From NCBI RefSeq assembly GCF_003112555.1, contig NZ_BEWB01000004.1, forward strand, positions 372,001 to 436,000: a DNA stretch of 64,000 bases, read 5' to 3'. This stretch comes from Streptomyces coelicoflavus (GTDB lineage Bacteria; Actinomycetota; Actinomycetes; Streptomycetales; Streptomycetaceae). The position numbers were made by a program, and so were the translations under genes. Of this stretch, positions 25,651 through 35,380 are shown piece after piece (positions within the stretch are counted from its first letter, which is position 1; each line of letters starts with the position of its first letter). The notes under the pieces are model-generated. The model saw nothing but the letters and a program-made list of their open reading frames with translations. It was not told the origin of the DNA and searched no databases.

Positions 25651-27036
25651 CTCGACCGCCCGCACCGTCTTGCGGGCGGCCACCAGCACCGGGTCCCACA
25701 CCGGGGAGAAGGGCGGTGCGTAACCGAGGTCCAGGGCGGTCATCTGCTCGACCGTCATCCCGGCCGTGAGGGCCACCGCGGCGATGTCGACCCGCTTGCC
25801 CGCGCCCTCACGGCCGACGATCTGCACGCCGAGCAGCCGCCCGGTGCGCCGCTCCGCCAGCATCTTCACCGTCATCGGGGAGGCGTTCGGGTAGTAGCCC
25901 GCGCGGCTGGTGGACTCGATGGTCGCCGTCACGAACCGCAGCCCCGCCCGCAGCGCGTCCTTCTCCCTGAGGCCGGTCCGCGCGATCTCCAGGTCGCACA
26001 CCTTGCTGACCGCCGTACCGACCACGCCCGGGAAGGTGGCGTAGCCGCCGCCGGCGTTGGTGCCGATGACCTGCCCGTGCTTGTTGGCGTGCGTACCCAG
26101 CGGGATGTGCCGCTCCTGCCCGGAGACCAGGTCGAGCACCTCCACGCAGTCGCCGCCCGCCCAGATGTTCTCGTGGCCGCGCACCCGCATCGCCAGGTCC
26201 GTCAGCAGCCCGCCGTGCGCGCCGAGCGGCAGCCCCGCCGCCGCGGCGAGCCCGGTCTCGGGACGGACCCCGATGCCGAGCACCACCACGTCCGCCGGGT
26301 ACTCGGCGTCCTTGGTCGCCACCGCCCGGACCCGGCCGTCGTCCCCGGTCAGCACCTCGGTGACCTCGGCGCCGTTCACCATGGTGATGCCCAGACCCTC
26401 CATGGCCGTGCGCACCATGCGGCCCATGTCGGGGTCGAGCGTGGCCATCGGCTCCCGGCCGCGGTTGACGACCGTCACCTCGTAGCCGCGGTTGATCAGC
26501 GCCTCGGCCATCTCCACGCCGATGTACCCGGCGCCGACGACCACCGCGCGACGGCCGCGCGTGCGGGCCAGCGTGTCGAGCAGCGCCTGCCCGTCGTCCA
26601 GCGTCTGCACCCCGTGCACGCCGGCCGCGTCGACGCCCGGCAGCTCGGGCCGGACCGGCCGCGCCCCGGTCCCGATCACCAGCTTGTCGTACGACGTCCA
26701 GGACTCGGCCCCGGAATCGACGTCACGCGCGCGTACCCGCCCGCCGGCCACGTCGATCTCCGTGACCTCGGTGCGCATCCTGAGGTCGATGTCCCGGGCG
26801 CGGTGCTCCTCGGGCGTGCGCGCGATCAGCGCGTCCCGTTCGGCCACGTCGCCGCCGACCCAGTACGGGATGCCGCACGCCGAGAACGAGCTGAAGTGAC
26901 CGCGTTCGAACGCCACGATCTCCAGCTCGTCCGGGCCCTTCAGCCGACGCGCCTGCGACGCCGCGGACATCCCCGCGGCGTCGCCGCCGATCACGACCAG
27001 CCGTTCCCTCTTCCCGCCGCCAGCGCTCATGTTCAT
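25639..27036 (-). CDS. FAD-dependent disulfide reductase, CoA-disulfide reductase / NADH oxidase type
   Basis: 465 residues. FAD-binding GGDAAGMSAASQARR at the N-terminus, a second dinucleotide fold VVGAGYIGVEMAEAL, and the ATG-type motif IWAGGDCVEV are present. The redox cysteine is Cys54 in FSACGIPYW, the single active-site Cys of the CoA-disulfide reductase/Nox group rather than a CXXXXC pair. It should reduce CoA disulfide or a related thiol disulfide, or oxygen, using NAD(P)H. Monocistronic by position. No good ribosome-binding site distinguishes the ATG at 27036 from the one at 27030. Confidence 0.88.
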   Translation of the reverse strand: MNMSAGGGKRERLVVIGGDAAGMSAASQARRLKGPDELEIVAFERGHFSSFSACGIPYWVGGDVAERDALIARTPEEHRARDIDLRMRTEVTEIDVAGGRVRARDVDSGAESWTSYDKLVIGTGARPVRPELPGVDAAGVHGVQTLDDGQALLDTLARTRGRRAVVVGAGYIGVEMAEALINRGYEVTVVNRGREPMATLDPDMGRMVRTAMEGLGITMVNGAEVTEVLTGDDGRVRAVATKDAEYPADVVVLGIGVRPETGLAAAAGLPLGAHGGLLTDLAMRVRGHENIWAGGDCVEVLDLVSGQERHIPLGTHANKHGQVIGTNAGGGYATFPGVVGTAVSKVCDLEIARTGLREKDALRAGLRFVTATIESTSRAGYYPNASPMTVKMLAERRTGRLLGVQIVGREGAGKRVDIAAVALTAGMTVEQMTALDLGYAPPFSPVWDPVLVAARKTVRAVEQQG

Positions 27037-27063
27037 GCGAACACGCTACGTGGGCGGGATCCT

Positions 27064-28023
27064 TCAGTCCCCCGCCCCGGGTTCTTGCCCGCTCGGCGCC
27101 TGCGGACGGCGCGGCAGCCGGGGGCGCACGACCCGCAGCCACAGCAGCGCGAGCAGCGCCGCCACCATCGCGAACGGCAGCACCGCGCCGAGCACCACCG
27201 CCAGCCAGCGCAGCATCGTCACGAAGGCGTCCCAGCCGCCGGCCAGCGCGTCCAGGAACCCGGGGTCCTCGTCCTCCTTCTTCTCGACGTGCTTCACCGG
27301 CGTCTCCGACAGGGAGAGGGTGACGGTGGCCAGGCTCGTGCGGTCCTTCAGGGAGGCCTGCCGGGCGAGCAGTGCCTCCAGCTCCGCCTGACGGGTGCTC
27401 AGCTCGCCCTCCAGGGTCACCACGTCGTCCAGCTCCGTCGCCCGGTCCATCAGCTCGCGGACGCGGGCCACGCTGGCGCGCTGCGACTTGACGCGGCTGT
27501 CCACGTCCACCACCTGGTCGGTGACGTCCTCGGCCTTCGCCTCGCGCCGCAGCAGCTTCCCGGCGCCCTCCAGCTCGTCGAGGACGTCCTCGTATCGCTC
27601 CACGGGCACGCGGAGCGTCACCTCGGTGCGCTCGTGGCCCTCGGCGTCCCGGCTGGTGCTCTCGTCACCGACGTAACCGCCGGCGTTCTCGGTCGCGGTG
27701 CGGGCCGCGTCGAGTGCCTTGGACGTGTCCTTGACCTGAACGCTCAGGGAGACGGTGCGGATGAGGTGGGCCGCGGCGAGCTCGGGCGGCGCGCTCTCCC
27801 CGGCACGGCCGGACCCGGCCTCACCGGCCGCGCCTGCCTTGCCGTCGGCCTGCGAGCCCTCCGCCTGCGAGCCCTGCTGCGGCGCGGCGGCCTTGCCGCC
27901 CCCGTCGGAGCCGGCGTCCGAGGCGCTGCATCCGGTGAGGGCGAGCGCCGTCACCAGCAGCAGGCCGGCCAGGGCCCGGGCGGGCGGCGCGGACCTCCTC
28001 GTGGTCGCTCGTCGTGCCTGCAT
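27064..28023 (-). CDS. DUF4349 domain lipoprotein with C-terminal membrane anchor
   Basis: 319 residues. An N-terminal signal with lipobox ALTGC (Cys32) is followed by a Gly/Ser/Ala-rich linker. The DUF4349 domain (~95-265) begins RTVSLSVQVKDTSKA and contains a long coiled coil rich in Arg/Glu. A membrane segment at ~275-300 (LRWLAVVLGAVLPFAMVAA) and a basic tail end it. The protein would sit outside the membrane, tethered at both ends. Function unknown. Confidence 0.85.
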   Translation of the reverse strand: MQARRATTRRSAPPARALAGLLLVTALALTGCSASDAGSDGGGKAAAPQQGSQAEGSQADGKAGAAGEAGSGRAGESAPPELAAAHLIRTVSLSVQVKDTSKALDAARTATENAGGYVGDESTSRDAEGHERTEVTLRVPVERYEDVLDELEGAGKLLRREAKAEDVTDQVVDVDSRVKSQRASVARVRELMDRATELDDVVTLEGELSTRQAELEALLARQASLKDRTSLATVTLSLSETPVKHVEKKEDEDPGFLDALAGGWDAFVTMLRWLAVVLGAVLPFAMVAALLALLWLRVVRPRLPRRPQAPSGQEPGAGD

Positions 28024-28119
28024 CGCGGGTACCCCCCGGGGTCGTAGCGGCTGATGTCTCTACGACGCGCGCGGAGGGTCGTGCGACGGCGCGGAACGGT
28101 CCCGAAGAGATCACGGTCC

Positions 28120-28155
28120 GGACTCGCGGCCGGACTCGCGGCCGGACTCGCGGCC
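28120..28155. repeat. Three tandem copies of a 12-bp repeat
   Basis: GGACTCGCGGCC occurs three times without a mismatch in the 237-bp divergent gap between the DUF4349 gene and hemG. It is slippage-prone and could vary between strains. Confidence 0.8.
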
Positions 28156-28260
28156 GGAAGGGCGCCGGACGGGCGAACGGGTCGCGCGGGAACCTGTGGG
28201 CCCGGGGCCTGGGCCGTCCGGCCCCGGGGCGGTGTCGGTGGCGTCTGAGACGCTGGGGGC

Positions 28261-29745
28261 ATGAGCGCAAGTGAGACCCCGGCGGGCGAGTTCCCCCCGG
28301 AACAGGGCCCCGGACACGTAGTCGTCGTAGGAGCCGGCATCGCCGGACTGGCCGCCGCCCACCGCCTCCTGGAGGCCGGCGCCCGGGTGACCGTCCTGGA
28401 GGCGTCCGACCGCGTCGGCGGCAAGCTGCTGCCCGGCGAGATCGCCGGCGTACGCGTCGACCTCGGCGCCGAGTCGATGCTGGCCCGCCGCCCCGAGGCC
28501 GTCGGCCTGGCCCGCGCGGCCGGACTCGCCGACCGCCTCCAGCCGCCGTCCACCGCGACCGCCTCCCTGTGGACCCGCGGCGCGCTGCGCCCCATGCCCA
28601 AGGGCCACGTCATGGGCGTCCCCGGCACCGCCGCCGCCCTGTCCGGCGTGCTCTCCGCGGAGGGCCTCGCCCGCATCGGACGCGACGCCGAACTGCCCCG
28701 CACCGAGGTCGGCGACGACGTGGCCGTGGGGGAATACGTCGCCGCGCGCCTGGGCCGCGAGGTCGTCGACCGCCTCGTCGAGCCGCTGCTGGGCGGCGTC
28801 TACGCGGGCGACGCCTACCGCATCTCGCTCCGCTCGGCCGTGCCCCAGCTCTTCGAGGCCGCCCGCACCCACACCTCCCTCACCGAGGCCGTCCGCGCCC
28901 TCCAGGGCCGCACGGCCACCTCACCGCCGAGCGGCCCGGTGTTCATGGGCATCGAGGGCGGCATCGGCACCCTGCCGCCCGCCGTCGCCGACTCGGTCCG
29001 CGCGCGCGGCGGCGAGATCCTCACGCGGGCGCCCGTCACCGAGCTGCGCCGCACCGCGTCCGACGGCTGGCGGATCGTCGCCGGCGACCGGGTGCTGCAC
29101 GCCGGCGCGGTCGTCGTCGCCGTCCCGGCCGGTCCCGCCGCCGAGCTGCTGCGCGCCGAGGCGCCCGCCGCCGCGGCCGAGCTGTCCGCGGTGGAGTACG
29201 CCTCGATGGCCCTGGTCACCCTCGCCTACCGCCGCTCGGACGCCGCCGCGCTCCCCGAGGGCAGCGGCTTCCTCGTACCGCCGGTCGACGGGCACACCAT
29301 CAAGGCGTCCACCTTCGCCTCCCGCAAGTGGGGCTGGATCGCCGACGAGGACCCGGACCTGGTCGTCCTGCGCACCTCGGTGGGCCGGTACGGCGACACG
29401 GAGATCCTCGGCCGCGACGACGAAGGCCTCGTCGCCGTCTCCCGGCACGACCTGGGCGAGGCCACCGGCCTGACCGCCGCGCCGGTCGCCACCCGTGTCA
29501 CCCGCTGGCAGGACGGCCTGCCGCAGTACCCCGTCGGCCACCACGCGCGCGTGGCCCGCGTCCGCGAACACGTCGCGAAACTCCCGGGCCTCGCGGTGTG
29601 CGGCGCGGCGTACGACGGCGTCGGCATCCCGGCGAGCATCGCGAGCGCGTACGCCGCCGCCGACCAGATCCGGGGCGACCTGCGCGGTGTGGAGGAGCTC
29701 ACGGCCCACCCGGTGCGGAGTCTGCACGGCGGAGCGGGAGAATAG
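28261..29745 (+). CDS. hemG: Protoporphyrinogen/coproporphyrinogen oxidase (HemY/CgoX type)
   Basis: 494 residues. A flavin monoamine-oxidase-like enzyme: [32 protein letters not shown] and [13 protein letters not shown] bind FAD at the N-terminus; [23 protein letters not shown] closes the FAD site at the C-terminus. In Actinobacteria the family oxidises coproporphyrinogen III to coproporphyrin III in the coproporphyrin-dependent heme route (often named hemY or cgoX). The next gene, hemQ, starts 4 bp after the stop, so both final heme enzymes are co-transcribed. Confidence 0.95.
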   Translation: MSASETPAGEFPPEQGPGHVVVVGAGIAGLAAAHRLLEAGARVTVLEASDRVGGKLLPGEIAGVRVDLGAESMLARRPEAVGLARAAGLADRLQPPSTATASLWTRGALRPMPKGHVMGVPGTAAALSGVLSAEGLARIGRDAELPRTEVGDDVAVGEYVAARLGREVVDRLVEPLLGGVYAGDAYRISLRSAVPQLFEAARTHTSLTEAVRALQGRTATSPPSGPVFMGIEGGIGTLPPAVADSVRARGGEILTRAPVTELRRTASDGWRIVAGDRVLHAGAVVVAVPAGPAAELLRAEAPAAAAELSAVEYASMALVTLAYRRSDAAALPEGSGFLVPPVDGHTIKASTFASRKWGWIADEDPDLVVLRTSVGRYGDTEILGRDDEGLVAVSRHDLGEATGLTAAPVATRVTRWQDGLPQYPVGHHARVARVREHVAKLPGLAVCGAAYDGVGIPASIASAYAAADQIRGDLRGVEELTAHPVRSLHGGAGE

Positions 29746-29749
29746 GGCC

Positions 29750-30481
29750 ATGAGTGACGACGCCTCCACCCCCGCCGCCGAGCGGATCCCGAACAAGGGC
29801 AAGCTGGCCAAGGACCTCAACGAGGTCATCCGGTACACCCTCTGGTCCGTGTTCAAGCTCAAGGACGGCCTCCCCGAGGACCGCGCCGGGTACGCCGACG
29901 AGGTCCAGGAGCTGTTCGACCAGCTCGCCGCGAAGGACGTGACGATCCGCGGCACCTACGACCTGTCCGGTCTGCGCGCGGACGCCGATCTGATGATCTG
30001 GTGGCACGCCGAGACCGCCGACCAGCTCCAGGAGGCGTACAACCTCTTCCGCCGCACGAAGCTCGGCCGTGCGCTGGAGCCGGTCTGGTCGAACATGGCG
30101 CTGCACCGCCCCGCCGAGTTCAACCGCTCGCACATCCCGGCCTTCCTGGCCGACGAGACGCCGCGCAACTACATCAGCGTCTACCCGTTCGTGCGCTCGT
30201 ACGACTGGTACCTGCTGCCCGACGAGGACCGCCGCCGCATGCTCGCCGACCACGGCAAGATGGCCCGCGGCTACCCGGACGTGCGTGCCAACACGGTCGC
30301 CTCCTTCTCGCTGGGCGACTACGAGTGGATCCTCGCCTTCGAGGCCGACGAGCTGCACCGCATCGTCGACCTCATGCGCCACCTGCGCGGCTCCGAGGCC
30401 CGCCGCCACGTCCGCGAGGAGATCCCGTTCTTCACGGGTCGTCGGAAGGACATCGGCGAGCTGGTCGCCGGGCTGGCCTAG
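29750..30481 (+). CDS. hemQ: Hydrogen-peroxide-dependent heme synthase (coproheme decarboxylase, chlorite-dismutase-like)
   Basis: 243 residues from the ATG at 29750. The enzyme decarboxylates coproheme to heme b (also chdC). The actinobacterial signature [13 protein letters not shown] carries Tyr145, the likely radical-forming tyrosine, and [13 protein letters not shown] carries His168, the proximal iron ligand. [16 protein letters not shown] completes the active site. It follows hemG closely and ends with zero intergenic bases against the convergent peptidase gene. Confidence 0.95.
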   Translation: MSDDASTPAAERIPNKGKLAKDLNEVIRYTLWSVFKLKDGLPEDRAGYADEVQELFDQLAAKDVTIRGTYDLSGLRADADLMIWWHAETADQLQEAYNLFRRTKLGRALEPVWSNMALHRPAEFNRSHIPAFLADETPRNYISVYPFVRSYDWYLLPDEDRRRMLADHGKMARGYPDVRANTVASFSLGDYEWILAFEADELHRIVDLMRHLRGSEARRHVREEIPFFTGRRKDIGELVAGLA

Positions 30482-32089
30482 TCAGGCCTTCGGCGCCGCG
30501 GCCTGCCTCGGCTCCGGTTCCGGGCGCGGGGCGCACGACGTGTCCCGCGCCGGGAGGCGGCCGTCGAGGAGGTACGCCTCCAGGTGGCCGTTGACGCAGT
30601 CGTTCGGCCCGCCCGCGATGCCGTGCGTCCCCGCGTCCCGCTCGGTCACCAGCACCGAGCCCGACAGCCGCCGCCGCAGCTCCAGCGCGCCCTCGTACGG
30701 CGTCGCCGCGTCCCGTTCCGCGGCCAGGACCAGCGTCGGCGGCAGCTCACCCGGCGCGGTGCGCACGTCGAGGGGCTGCTGCCGGGGCACCCGCCAGTAG
30801 GCGCACGGCAGGTTCGTCCACACGTTGTCCCAGGTCTCGAACGGCGCCCGGCGGGCCAGCCGGGTGTTGTCCCGGTCCCAGACCTCGAAGTCGGCCGGCC
30901 AGGGCGCGTCGTTGCACTCGACGGCCGTGTACACGGCGTTGGAGTTCTCCGCCGCGACGGCGCCCTCCTCGGTCCGCGTCCCCGCCTGGTCGATCAGCGG
31001 CTGCGGGTCGCCCTTCAGATAGGCCGACAGCGCCTCGGCACGGTGCGGCCAGTAGTCGTCGTAGTACCCGGCCTTCAGCATCGCGCCCTGCAACTGCGCG
31101 GGCCCCACCGTCCCGCCCGCGGGCTCCGCCGCCAGCCGTGCGCTCGCCTCCTCGTAGGCGTCCTGCACCTGCCGCGCCGTGTCCCCGAGCCCGTACACGG
31201 CGTCGTGCCCGGCGACCCACTCCTTGAAGTCGTCCCAGCGGTCCTCGAACGCCTCCGACTGCTCCAGGTTGTTCCGGTACCAGACCTGCTCCGGGTCCGG
31301 GTTCACCACCGCGTCGAACACCATCCGCCGTACGTGCGAGGGGAACAGCTCGGCGTACAGCGCGCCGAGGTAGGTGCCGTACGACGCGCCCATGAAGGTG
31401 AGCCGCCGCTCGCCCAGCGCGGCGCGGACGACCTCCAGGTCACGGGCGTTGTTGAGCGAGTGGTAGTGCCGCAGCGCGTCCCCGCCCCGTTCCGCGCAGT
31501 CGCGCGCGTACGCCTCGGCCTCGGCGGCCCGCTGCTCCTTGTACGCGTCCGAAGGCCGCGTCGGGGCGGGGCGCGGCCCCTTGAAGAAGTCGCCGGGGTC
31601 CTGGCAGGACAGCGGCGCGGAGGGCGCGACGCCGCGCGGGGCGTAGCCGACGAGGTCGTAGGCGGCGGCGATCCGCTTCCACTCGGGCACCATGCCGACC
31701 AGCGGGAAGTACAGCCCGGAGGCGCCGGGGCCGCCCGGGTTGTAGAGGAGGGCCCCCTGTCCGTCCACCCGGCGTCCGCCGCCCTCGGGGTCCTTGTGGG
31801 TGGCCCGCACCCGGCTCACGGTCAGCTCGATCCGCTTCCCGTCGGGGTGGGCGTAGTCCAGGGGCACGGACACCGTGCCGCAGCGGATGCCGTCCGGCAG
31901 CTTCTCCGCCCTCGGGCACGCCCCGAACTCGATCCCGGCCGCCGCCGCGCGCCGGGCGGCCACGGCGGTCCCGCTCGCCTCGGCGGACCCGGGCCCGGCC
32001 GCGGGCGCCGGGGTGGCCTCCGCGGGCACGGCGGCGAGGGTGGTCAGCAGCAAGGACCCGGCGGCCGAGTAGAGGGCGGCAGCTCGCAT
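30482..32089 (-). CDS. Secreted alpha/beta hydrolase, tripeptidyl aminopeptidase family
   Basis: 535 residues from the ATG at 32089 (AAGGGA 6 nt upstream). A signal peptide covers ~1-25 (SLLLTTLAAVPAEA). The oxyanion region YNPGGPGASG and nucleophile Ser236 in GASYGTYLG match the Streptomyces tripeptidyl aminopeptidase/S33 group, and the C-terminal part holds LVLAAERDAATPYEGA (acid Asp) and GTHG (His) of the triad. It should remove short N-terminal peptides from extracellular proteins. Its stop codon is directly adjacent to the hemQ stop on the other strand. Confidence 0.88.
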   Translation of the reverse strand: MRAAALYSAAGSLLLTTLAAVPAEATPAPAAGPGSAEASGTAVAARRAAAAGIEFGACPRAEKLPDGIRCGTVSVPLDYAHPDGKRIELTVSRVRATHKDPEGGGRRVDGQGALLYNPGGPGASGLYFPLVGMVPEWKRIAAAYDLVGYAPRGVAPSAPLSCQDPGDFFKGPRPAPTRPSDAYKEQRAAEAEAYARDCAERGGDALRHYHSLNNARDLEVVRAALGERRLTFMGASYGTYLGALYAELFPSHVRRMVFDAVVNPDPEQVWYRNNLEQSEAFEDRWDDFKEWVAGHDAVYGLGDTARQVQDAYEEASARLAAEPAGGTVGPAQLQGAMLKAGYYDDYWPHRAEALSAYLKGDPQPLIDQAGTRTEEGAVAAENSNAVYTAVECNDAPWPADFEVWDRDNTRLARRAPFETWDNVWTNLPCAYWRVPRQQPLDVRTAPGELPPTLVLAAERDAATPYEGALELRRRLSGSVLVTERDAGTHGIAGGPNDCVNGHLEAYLLDGRLPARDTSCAPRPEPEPRQAAAPKA

Positions 32090-32204
32090 CGCGTATCCCT
32101 TCGGTGCACGGTGTGACACAAGGGATGTTTGGTGCGGCGGCCCGGCGGGGCAAGCACCGCCCGCGGGTGTCGCCGCCGAGTGCCCCCCGCACGCCCCCGG
32201 CGCG

Positions 32205-33002
32205 TCAGGCCCGGCGCTCCCAGTGGTCCCCGGCGTACTTCTCGCGATGGGCGAAGGCCGCCCGCAGGTCCGGCTCGCCGATCGCGTGCACGCCCCGCAC
32301 GGCGACCGAGGTGAGGAAGGTCCGGTCGTCCGCCGTGCCGTCCGCCTGCCGGACGAGGGCGCCGACCAGCCGTTGCCCGGCCGGGGAGGCCCAGCGCGCC
32401 TGCGGGTGGATCTCCATGCGCGTGATGGCGAGGCACCCGAGCGTCAGGGCGAGCGGCAGCGCGAACCAGAGGGCGATGAGCGGGCGTGGCTCGGTGGCGG
32501 GCAGCGGCAGCGCCAGAGCGGCCAGGCCGAGCGCGCACACGGCCACCGCGGCGACCCGCACCCGCCGCACCCCGGCCGTGACACCGCCGGTGCCGCCGTC
32601 GGGTACGGCGAGGCCCGCGCCGACCAGCCGGTCGGCCAGGCCCCGTACCGCGTCGGCGGCGGCCGCGGCGGCCCGTACCGGCGCTATCCGGGACTGTCCC
32701 CCGGGGCCTATCGCCCCTATGACCGACCGCTCCATGTCGTCCCGGCCGCACGGGTCCACGACCGTCGCCCAGCCGGTGTGCGCGAGCAGCAGCCGCCGCT
32801 GGCGTGCCATGGAGACGAGGGTCAGGTCGGCCACCCGCCGCGGGCCGCCGGACAGGAACGCCGCCTCGTACAGGGTCAGCGTGTGCTCGGGAGCCGCGGC
32901 GCGCGGGCCGACGGCGGCCGCGCGTACGGCGGCCAGGCACAGCCGCAGACAGGCGAGGCCGGCGACGGCCCAGGCCGACAGGAGGAAAAGGACCCAGAAC
33001 AT
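32205..33002 (-). CDS. TIGR04222 domain membrane protein
   Basis: 265 residues. One membrane segment at the N-terminus (LFLLSAWAVAGLACLRLCL) and a hydrophobic pair in the middle (~150-195). The motif TLYEAAFLSGGPRRVADLTLVSMARQRRL is the TIGR04222 hallmark as I recall it. Many members carry a Gly/Cys-rich C-terminal tail; this one ends in charged residues without it. It lies 116 bp downstream of, and in the same direction as, an MNIO (DUF692) enzyme. Function unknown. Confidence 0.78.
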   Translation of the reverse strand: MFWVLFLLSAWAVAGLACLRLCLAAVRAAAVGPRAAAPEHTLTLYEAAFLSGGPRRVADLTLVSMARQRRLLLAHTGWATVVDPCGRDDMERSVIGAIGPGGQSRIAPVRAAAAAADAVRGLADRLVGAGLAVPDGGTGGVTAGVRRVRVAAVAVCALGLAALALPLPATEPRPLIALWFALPLALTLGCLAITRMEIHPQARWASPAGQRLVGALVRQADGTADDRTFLTSVAVRGVHAIGEPDLRAAFAHREKYAGDHWERRA

Positions 33003-33118
33003 GCCGTATATCTATGCCAAGGCTTTCGCCGGCGCCACGCCCTGTTCACATTCCGGGACACGGTGTTGTGGGTATGTGACGTTCCGTTTGGTGATGTCCC
33101 CCGAGGCCGTCCCCCGGC

Positions 33119-34459
33119 TCAGCGGCGCAGCAGAACCCGCCTGGTCGCACGGGCCAGCCGGGCCCCGGGACGCCTGGAACGCGGCACCGGCCCCGACCGG
33201 TCCAGCCACCACTCCCGCAACGCCCTCCGCACGGCCGGGTCCTCGTCCCCCGGCGCCGTCCGCAGCACGTGCGCGGCGAAGTCGAGGGCGTCCCGCCGGT
33301 AGCCGCCGGTCAGCGGGGACCCCTGCGCGTAGGCGAGGAAGGCCGGCCGGTACCGCGCGCCCAGGATCACCGGCAGCTCCGGCGCGACCTTCCCGACCAC
33401 GTCGGCCCGCTTCCCGGCGAGTGCCCGGGCCTGCACTCCCAGCCGCACCCGGTCGAACCCCTCGGGCACCGGCGTCCCCGCGACCAGCGCGGACAGCAGC
33501 GCGGCCTGCGCGAGCCCGAGCCGCTGGCGTACGGCGTCGCCGGCAGACCCGGACCCGGACCCGGACCCGGCGCCAGAGGAGGTGCGTGGCGCCGCCCCGC
33601 CCGTCACGGCCGCGCAACTCCCCGCCCGCCCCTTCGCGACGGCGGTGCGGATCGCCTCCACCTCACCGCTCAGCCCGTCGCCGTCGGGGAAGTTCTCGTC
33701 CCGCTCCAGCAGGACGCCCGGCGGTGCGACACGCGAGGCGAGGTCGGTCAGGATGTCGAGCACCGGCTGCGCGACGGGGTGGGCGTGGCTGTCGTGCCAG
33801 ACGCCGTCCCGCTCGAAGCCGCCCGCGACATGGACGTAGGCGAGGGCCTCCAGGGGCAGTTCGGCGAGCGCCTCGGCCGGGTCCGCGCCGAGGTTGACGT
33901 GGTTGGTGTGCAGGTTGGCCACGTCGATCAGCAGCCGCACCCCCGTCCGGTCGGCCAGCTCGTAGAGGAACTGGCCCTCCGTCAGCTCCTCGTCCGGCCA
34001 GGCGACGAGCGCCGCGATGTTCTCCACGGCGAGCGGTACGGGCAGCGCGTCCTGCGCGATGCGCACGTTCTCGCACAGCACGTCGAGGGCGTCACGGGTG
34101 CGCGGCACGGGCAGCAGGTGCCCCGCCTCCAGCGCCGGTGAGGCGGTCAGCGCGCCGCCCGCCCGGACGAACGCGATGTGCTCGGTGACCAGCGGCGCCC
34201 CCAGGACCTCCGCCCGCTCGGCCAGCGCCGCCAGCCGCCCCGCGTCCGGCCGCTCCGCGCCGCCGAGCCCGAGGGAGACCCCGTGCGGTACGACGGTGAC
34301 CCCGCGCTCGCGCAGCCGCAGCAGCGAGTCGGGCAGATGCCCGGGACACAGGTTCTCGGACACCGCCTCGACCCAGTCGATGCCGGGCATCCGCTCGACG
34401 GCGTCCGCGATCTCCGGCCGCCATCCGATTCCGGTGCCCAGTCGCGCCGTTCGCCCCAT
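33119..34459 (-). CDS. MNIO-type iron enzyme (DUF692) fused to a C-terminal helical domain
   Basis: 446 residues from the ATG at 34459 (AAGGGGGA upstream). Residues 1-~275 form a TIM-barrel MNIO domain with the expected metal ligands: His59 (PHG), His94 (TEH), Glu146 (ENIA), Asp179/Asn182 (DVANLHTNH, His187), His210 (VHVAGG), Asp223 and His225 (DSHAH) and Glu252 (ERDENFP). Such enzymes use two or three irons to modify cysteine, asparagine or aspartate in peptides. An SGSGSG linker (hexanucleotide repeat) leads to a ~130-residue helical domain ([16 protein letters not shown]...) not usual in stand-alone members. No Cys-rich precursor gene was found nearby. Confidence 0.85.
   Translation of the reverse strand: MGRTARLGTGIGWRPEIADAVERMPGIDWVEAVSENLCPGHLPDSLLRLRERGVTVVPHGVSLGLGGAERPDAGRLAALAERAEVLGAPLVTEHIAFVRAGGALTASPALEAGHLLPVPRTRDALDVLCENVRIAQDALPVPLAVENIAALVAWPDEELTEGQFLYELADRTGVRLLIDVANLHTNHVNLGADPAEALAELPLEALAYVHVAGGFERDGVWHDSHAHPVAQPVLDILTDLASRVAPPGVLLERDENFPDGDGLSGEVEAIRTAVAKGRAGSCAAVTGGAAPRTSSGAGSGSGSGSAGDAVRQRLGLAQAALLSALVAGTPVPEGFDRVRLGVQARALAGKRADVVGKVAPELPVILGARYRPAFLAYAQGSPLTGGYRRDALDFAAHVLRTAPGDEDPAVRRALREWWLDRSGPVPRSRRPGARLARATRRVLLRR
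33546..33569. repeat. Hexanucleotide microsatellite (GACCCG x4)
   Basis: Four perfect copies inside the MNIO gene encode the Ser-Gly linker; in frame, so copy number changes only linker length. Confidence 0.85.
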
Positions 34460-34557
34460 GATCGCGTCCCCCTTCGCCGCACACATGCCGGGGATATCGC
34501 CCGCCCGGCCCGGGCCGAACCACGGGCGGGGCTTGTTCAGAGCAACATCTGAGGTTC

Positions 34558-35322
34558 CTACCGCCGCAGCGCCGGATGGTCCGCGACCACCGTGCACGAG
34601 CCCGGCGCGATCTCCGTGAAGCCGGCGTCGCGCACCACCGGCAGGCCGCCGGTGGTGAGGCCGCCCCAGCGGGCCGGGTCCGCGGTGCGTACCGACAGCG
34701 GGAAGCCCGCCTCGCGCCACGCCGACCGCTCGCCGTCGGACAGCGCCCACCAGGCGAGCTGCGCCCCGTGGCCGGCCTGGGCCATCGCCTTGCCCGCCGA
34801 CATGTCCAGGTCCGGGTTCATCCAGAGCACCGGCGCGGCGGGGTCGGCGGCGGCCGGCGGCTCCGGGTCGTCGAGGTCGGTGCCGGAGACCTGGAGGCGG
34901 GCCAGGTCCTTGGGCCAGCCGTCCAGCGGGACCGGCGGGAAGACCCGCACCTCGGCGCTCTTGCCGGTGACCGTGATGCCGGGCAGTGCCTCGGCCCGCC
35001 GCCACTCCGCGCCCCGGGCCCGGCGTACGACCTTGCGGATGCGCGCGTCCTGCCAGTCCCGCATCGCCCGCGCCCACGCGCCGTCACCGGTCGACCGCTC
35101 GTCGCCGAGCATCACCAGCACCGCGCGCGCCGCGGTCTCCAGCGCGTCGGTACGGGGTGGCGGCGCCGCCCGCTCGATGCGCACGACGAGCGGGAGCACG
35201 AACTGCGGCGCGAGGTCGCGGTCGCCGGGCTCGGCGCGGAAGGGACTGTCGGGGGTCGGCGCCGCGGCCGGGGCCGCGGCTGGGACGGAGGCGGGGACGG
35301 GCGTCGTCGGGTCGTTGCTCAC
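34558..35322 (-). CDS. Peptidyl-tRNA hydrolase II-like protein
   Basis: 254 residues, GTG start. The PTH2 signature lies in the C-terminal half: [20 protein letters not shown], followed by a helix, resembles the archaeal/eukaryotic PTH2 motif (M.GK.AAQ.AHA). The N-terminal ~120 residues are an extra, Pro/Ala-rich then helical region not found in minimal PTH2. If active it would release peptides from peptidyl-tRNA, but GHG replaces the usual SHA, so the activity is uncertain. It is convergent in orientation with nothing and lies upstream of the MNIO gene on the same strand. Confidence 0.7.
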   Translation of the reverse strand: MSNDPTTPVPASVPAAAPAAAPTPDSPFRAEPGDRDLAPQFVLPLVVRIERAAPPPRTDALETAARAVLVMLGDERSTGDGAWARAMRDWQDARIRKVVRRARGAEWRRAEALPGITVTGKSAEVRVFPPVPLDGWPKDLARLQVSGTDLDDPEPPAAADPAAPVLWMNPDLDMSAGKAMAQAGHGAQLAWWALSDGERSAWREAGFPLSVRTADPARWGGLTTGGLPVVRDAGFTEIAPGSCTVVADHPALRR

Positions 35323-35380
35323 GCCCTACAGTCTGCCAAGTCGCCCGACCGGGGCCGCCGGGCCTCCCGCCCGCGAGAGT

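Noticed and set aside
33003..33118. Search for a Cys-rich MNIO precursor peptide between the MNIO and TIGR04222 genes
   Set aside because: No short frame with repeated cysteines and a ribosome-binding site was found on either strand.
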